Assembly: GCA_035548175.1 (NCBI GenBank)
Contig: DASZTO010000011.1
Coordinates: 1 to 64,000 of the forward strand
Reading direction: 5' to 3'
Source of the DNA: CALCHA01 sp035548175
GTDB taxonomy: Bacteria; Planctomycetota; Phycisphaerae; WQYP01
Length of the DNA stretch: 64,000 nt
The position numbers were made by a program, and so were the translations under genes. Each line of letters starts with the position of its first letter. The stretch's first letter is position 1. The notes beneath the pieces were generated by a model. The model was not told where the DNA came from, did no database searches, and worked only from the letters and a program-made list of their open reading frames with translations. Positions 62,269-64,000 of the stretch are shown here, one piece after another.

Positions 62269-63046
62269 ATGCTCACCATCGATCCCCGCCTCCGGGACAA
62301 AGCCGCGTCCCACCCGCGCCCGCTCCTCTTTGCCACCGTCTCGGGCGCCCATCTCTACGGCTTCCCGTCCCCCGATTCCGATTGGGACCTCCGCGGCGCC
62401 CACATCTGCCCCATCCCGGAAATCGTCGGCCTCGATCCCGGCCTTTGAAACCATCGAATTCTCCAACAAGGAAACTGCCGCCGAGGAAGGCATCGAGTTC
62501 GATATCGTCTCGCATGATGTCAAGAAATTTTTCACACTGCTGCTCCGCAAAAACGGGTACGTTCTCGAACAGCTCTGTTCGCCGCTGATCGTCCACACGA
62601 CGCCTGCACACGCCGAACTCAAAGAGATTGCCACCGGCTGCATCACGCGCTTCCATCACCACCACTACCTCGGCTTCGCCCAAACGCAGTGGCGGCTCTT
62701 CGAGAAGGAACGCCCGCGGCGCGTCAAACCCCTCCTCTATGTCTATCGCGTGCTGCTCACAGGCATTTACCTCATGAAGACCGGCATTATCGAAGCCAAC
62801 CTGCTCACCCTTAACGCCGACGCCAAACTACCCTGCATCCCCGATCTCGTCGCCCGCAAACTCGCCGGGCCCGAGCAATCCACCCTCCCCGACACCGACA
62901 TCGCCTTTCACGAAGCCGAAGTCACCCGCCTGCGCGCCCAACTCGAATCCACCGCCGCCGCCAGCGCCCTCCCCGAATCCCCCACCACCCGCCCCGCGCT
63001 CAACGATCTGCTCACCCGCATCCGCCTGCAAACGCCACGCAGCTGA
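62269..63046 (+). pseudogene. RlaP-like nucleotidyltransferase, frameshifted
   Basis: The frame from ATG 62269 gives the N-terminal polymerase-beta-like part (LLFATVSGAHLYGFPSPDSD with the GSxxY/GxxSDxD pattern; the acidic pair is in SDWDLRG) and ends at 62448 after VGLDPGL. The rest of the family sequence (EFDIVSHDVKKFFTLLLRKN, GYVLEQLCSPLIVHTT, RVKPLLYVYRVLLTGIYLMK, ARKLAGPEQ) continues in the next frame. One extra base near CGGCCTTTGAAACC explains this; corrected length is 258 residues. Related to RNA-repair-associated RlaP nucleotidyltransferases. Either a pseudogene or an assembly error. Confidence 0.82.
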
Positions 63047-63081
63047 ATCGTTTCCTGTTCCCTCCTTCAGCCAACATCGCT

Positions 63082-63696
63082 TTACCGATCCGCGCGCCGC
63101 TCCATCGCAAACGCCACGAATCCCCCGATCACTCCGCAGGCGATCGCAATGCTCCCCGTAAACCAGAATCCAAACTTCCGCTCCGACGTCATCTCGGTCA
63201 CGACAAAATTCACCCCTTGGGGAACACCATTGGGCAATGATGCCACCCGCACCAGGTTGCGCTGTTCCATGTACTCTGACACCTCCGGCCATGCAATCAG
63301 AAATGTCCCGCACAGAATCACCGCTATCGCCACCGCCGAACGCATCGCTGATCTCCATCTGTAAGCCTTGTTGGTTCGCTGTTCCCGTTCTCTATGTCCG
63401 CGCGCCTCCATGGGCCGCGCGGTCCGTTCCCGTACCTCATTCGTCATTCCCGTCTCTTCCGCCGCGGCATACGCTTCCGGCGGATCCATCCTCGCGAGCA
63501 TCGCCTCCACCGTCGCCGAGTCCACCACGCCATCCCCTGCTTGCCGCGCCGCCGTCTCCAGCACTTGCGATTCCAGATCGTCCACGACCCCGCGCCGCTC
63601 CTCGCGCGAGCGCCCCGCCGCGCGCAGCGACTGTTCCACCGCGTCGAGGTATGCATCCAGCCGTGCCCGCGCTTCTGCCGAAAGTTCCATCATCAT
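63082..63696 (-). CDS. HAAS/DUF1700-type membrane protein
   Basis: A 204-residue protein. The N-terminal about 90 residues are an HAAS-like domain (RARLDAYLDAVEQSLRAAGR, then SREERRGVVDDLESQV), followed by two membrane segments (AMRSAVAIAVILCGTFLIAW and FTGSIAIACGVIGGFVAFAM). HAAS domains accompany PadR regulators, and the upstream PadR gene overlaps this gene by 4 nt (ATGA), so they form one operon. Confidence 0.75.
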   Translation of the reverse strand: MMMELSAEARARLDAYLDAVEQSLRAAGRSREERRGVVDDLESQVLETAARQAGDGVVDSATVEAMLARMDPPEAYAAAEETGMTNEVRERTARPMEARGHREREQRTNKAYRWRSAMRSAVAIAVILCGTFLIAWPEVSEYMEQRNLVRVASLPNGVPQGVNFVVTEMTSERKFGFWFTGSIAIACGVIGGFVAFAMERRADR

Positions 63697-64000
63697 CGTT
63701 GCCCTCCATTGCCGCCCCGGACCAGGAGTTCCACCGTTTCGTTAACCTGCCGCCAATGCGTCGCCATGTCGCGCAGGCGCCGCCCGCCGGCAGCGGTCAA
63801 TCGGTAATATCGCCGCGGCGGCCCGCTGCTGGAGGGGGCATGCCGCACCGCCAGCAATCCCTCTCCCGCCAGCCGCGCCAGGACTGGATAAAGCGTCGAT
63901 TCCGTCAATTCCATTCCCGGCCCTCCCGCCGCCGGCCCCGTCCCCGCCGACAGGCGCTGCAAAAGCTCATATCCATACGCCTCGCGCTCCTGCAGCGCGG
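63693..64000 (-). CDS. PadR-family transcriptional regulator, partial
   Basis: The gene continues past the right edge. The visible 102 residues include EAYGYELLQRLSAG, the recognition-helix region LTESTLYPVLARLAGEGLL and the wing PPRRYYRLTAAGG, typical of PadR winged helices. It ends with ATGA overlap onto the HAAS gene. The 5' end is not in the window. Confidence 0.85.
   Translation of the reverse strand, partial: ALQEREAYGYELLQRLSAGTGPAAGGPGMELTESTLYPVLARLAGEGLLAVRHAPSSSGPPRRYYRLTAAGGRRLRDMATHWRQVNETVELLVRGGNGGQR

Overview
The window is 64 kb of GC-rich, gene-dense bacterial chromosome. The gene content points to Planctomycetota, probably class Phycisphaerae. The clues are a PEP-CTERM pectate-lyase-like protein with an autotransporter-type beta-strand repeat, a membrane protein with a C-terminal CPxCG zinc ribbon, an H-X9-DG-like secreted protein, a UVR-motif protein, a PadR/HAAS pair, several secreted glycoside hydrolases and FolE2. 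This assignment is inference from family content; there is no rRNA or complete tRNA to confirm it.

Layout. 0-10 kb: two tandem OprP-type porins, argB, a secreted pectate-lyase-like protein, a histidine-phosphatase lipoprotein, argF and a small conserved protein. 10-16.7 kb: an SDR dehydrogenase, a group of secreted proteins (H-X9-DG-like, a caspase-like protease, a Spy-like helical protein), a PAC2 protein, a membrane protein and a TatD-like hydrolase. 16.9-24 kb: a DUF1737 protein, recO, flgM, pyrK, a DUF433/DUF5615 toxin-antitoxin pair, a SlyD-like FKBP, a GH5 enzyme and a GNAT protein. 24-31 kb: two parS sites around a promoter for parB, then a ribokinase-like kinase, an acetyltransferase, a zinc-ribbon membrane protein, nadD and a PduO-type adenosyltransferase. 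31-38 kb: two small Tat-exported Rieske proteins, an HtrA-like protease of unusually low GC, a stand-alone nuoI, then secreted galM, GH43 and a carbohydrate-binding-like protein. 38-51 kb: allantoinase, an HDOD-GGDEF signalling protein, an erythromycin-esterase homologue, an ECF sigma factor with a membrane partner, a GH2 beta-galactosidase, a GxxExxY nuclease-like gene, a LuxR-type regulator and a GT-C membrane glycosyltransferase. 51-58 kb: a RelE-type toxin-antitoxin pair with a frameshifted toxin, then a phage portal/capsid cassette lacking terminase, integrase and tail genes. 58-64 kb: UVR-motif protein, folE2, hisI, a Fic protein facing a frameshifted RlaP-like nucleotidyltransferase, and a HAAS/PadR pair running off the right edge.

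The most striking feature not explained by the genes is a population of dispersed, mostly palindromic repeats in the intergenic spaces. Their arms are short tandem runs of about 9-10 nt units of the type CACGAAANN, CACGGAGNN, CGCGGAGNN or CACAAATGC, facing inverted copies of themselves. Three of them (21445-21625, 29465-29645, 44411-44582) are 172-181 bp long. One is nested inside another (44361-44628), and two closely related copies bracket the GxxExxY gene (47737-47844 and 48360-48451). Many abut gene 3' ends, and one supplies a gene's stop codon. A non-autonomous palindromic element family, possibly linked to the GxxExxY nuclease, is the best candidate here for an undescribed system.

Limits: all calls come from reading the sequence and from remembered family motifs. 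Start codons were chosen by Shine-Dalgarno spacing and family length. GC skew and repeat similarity were judged by eye.
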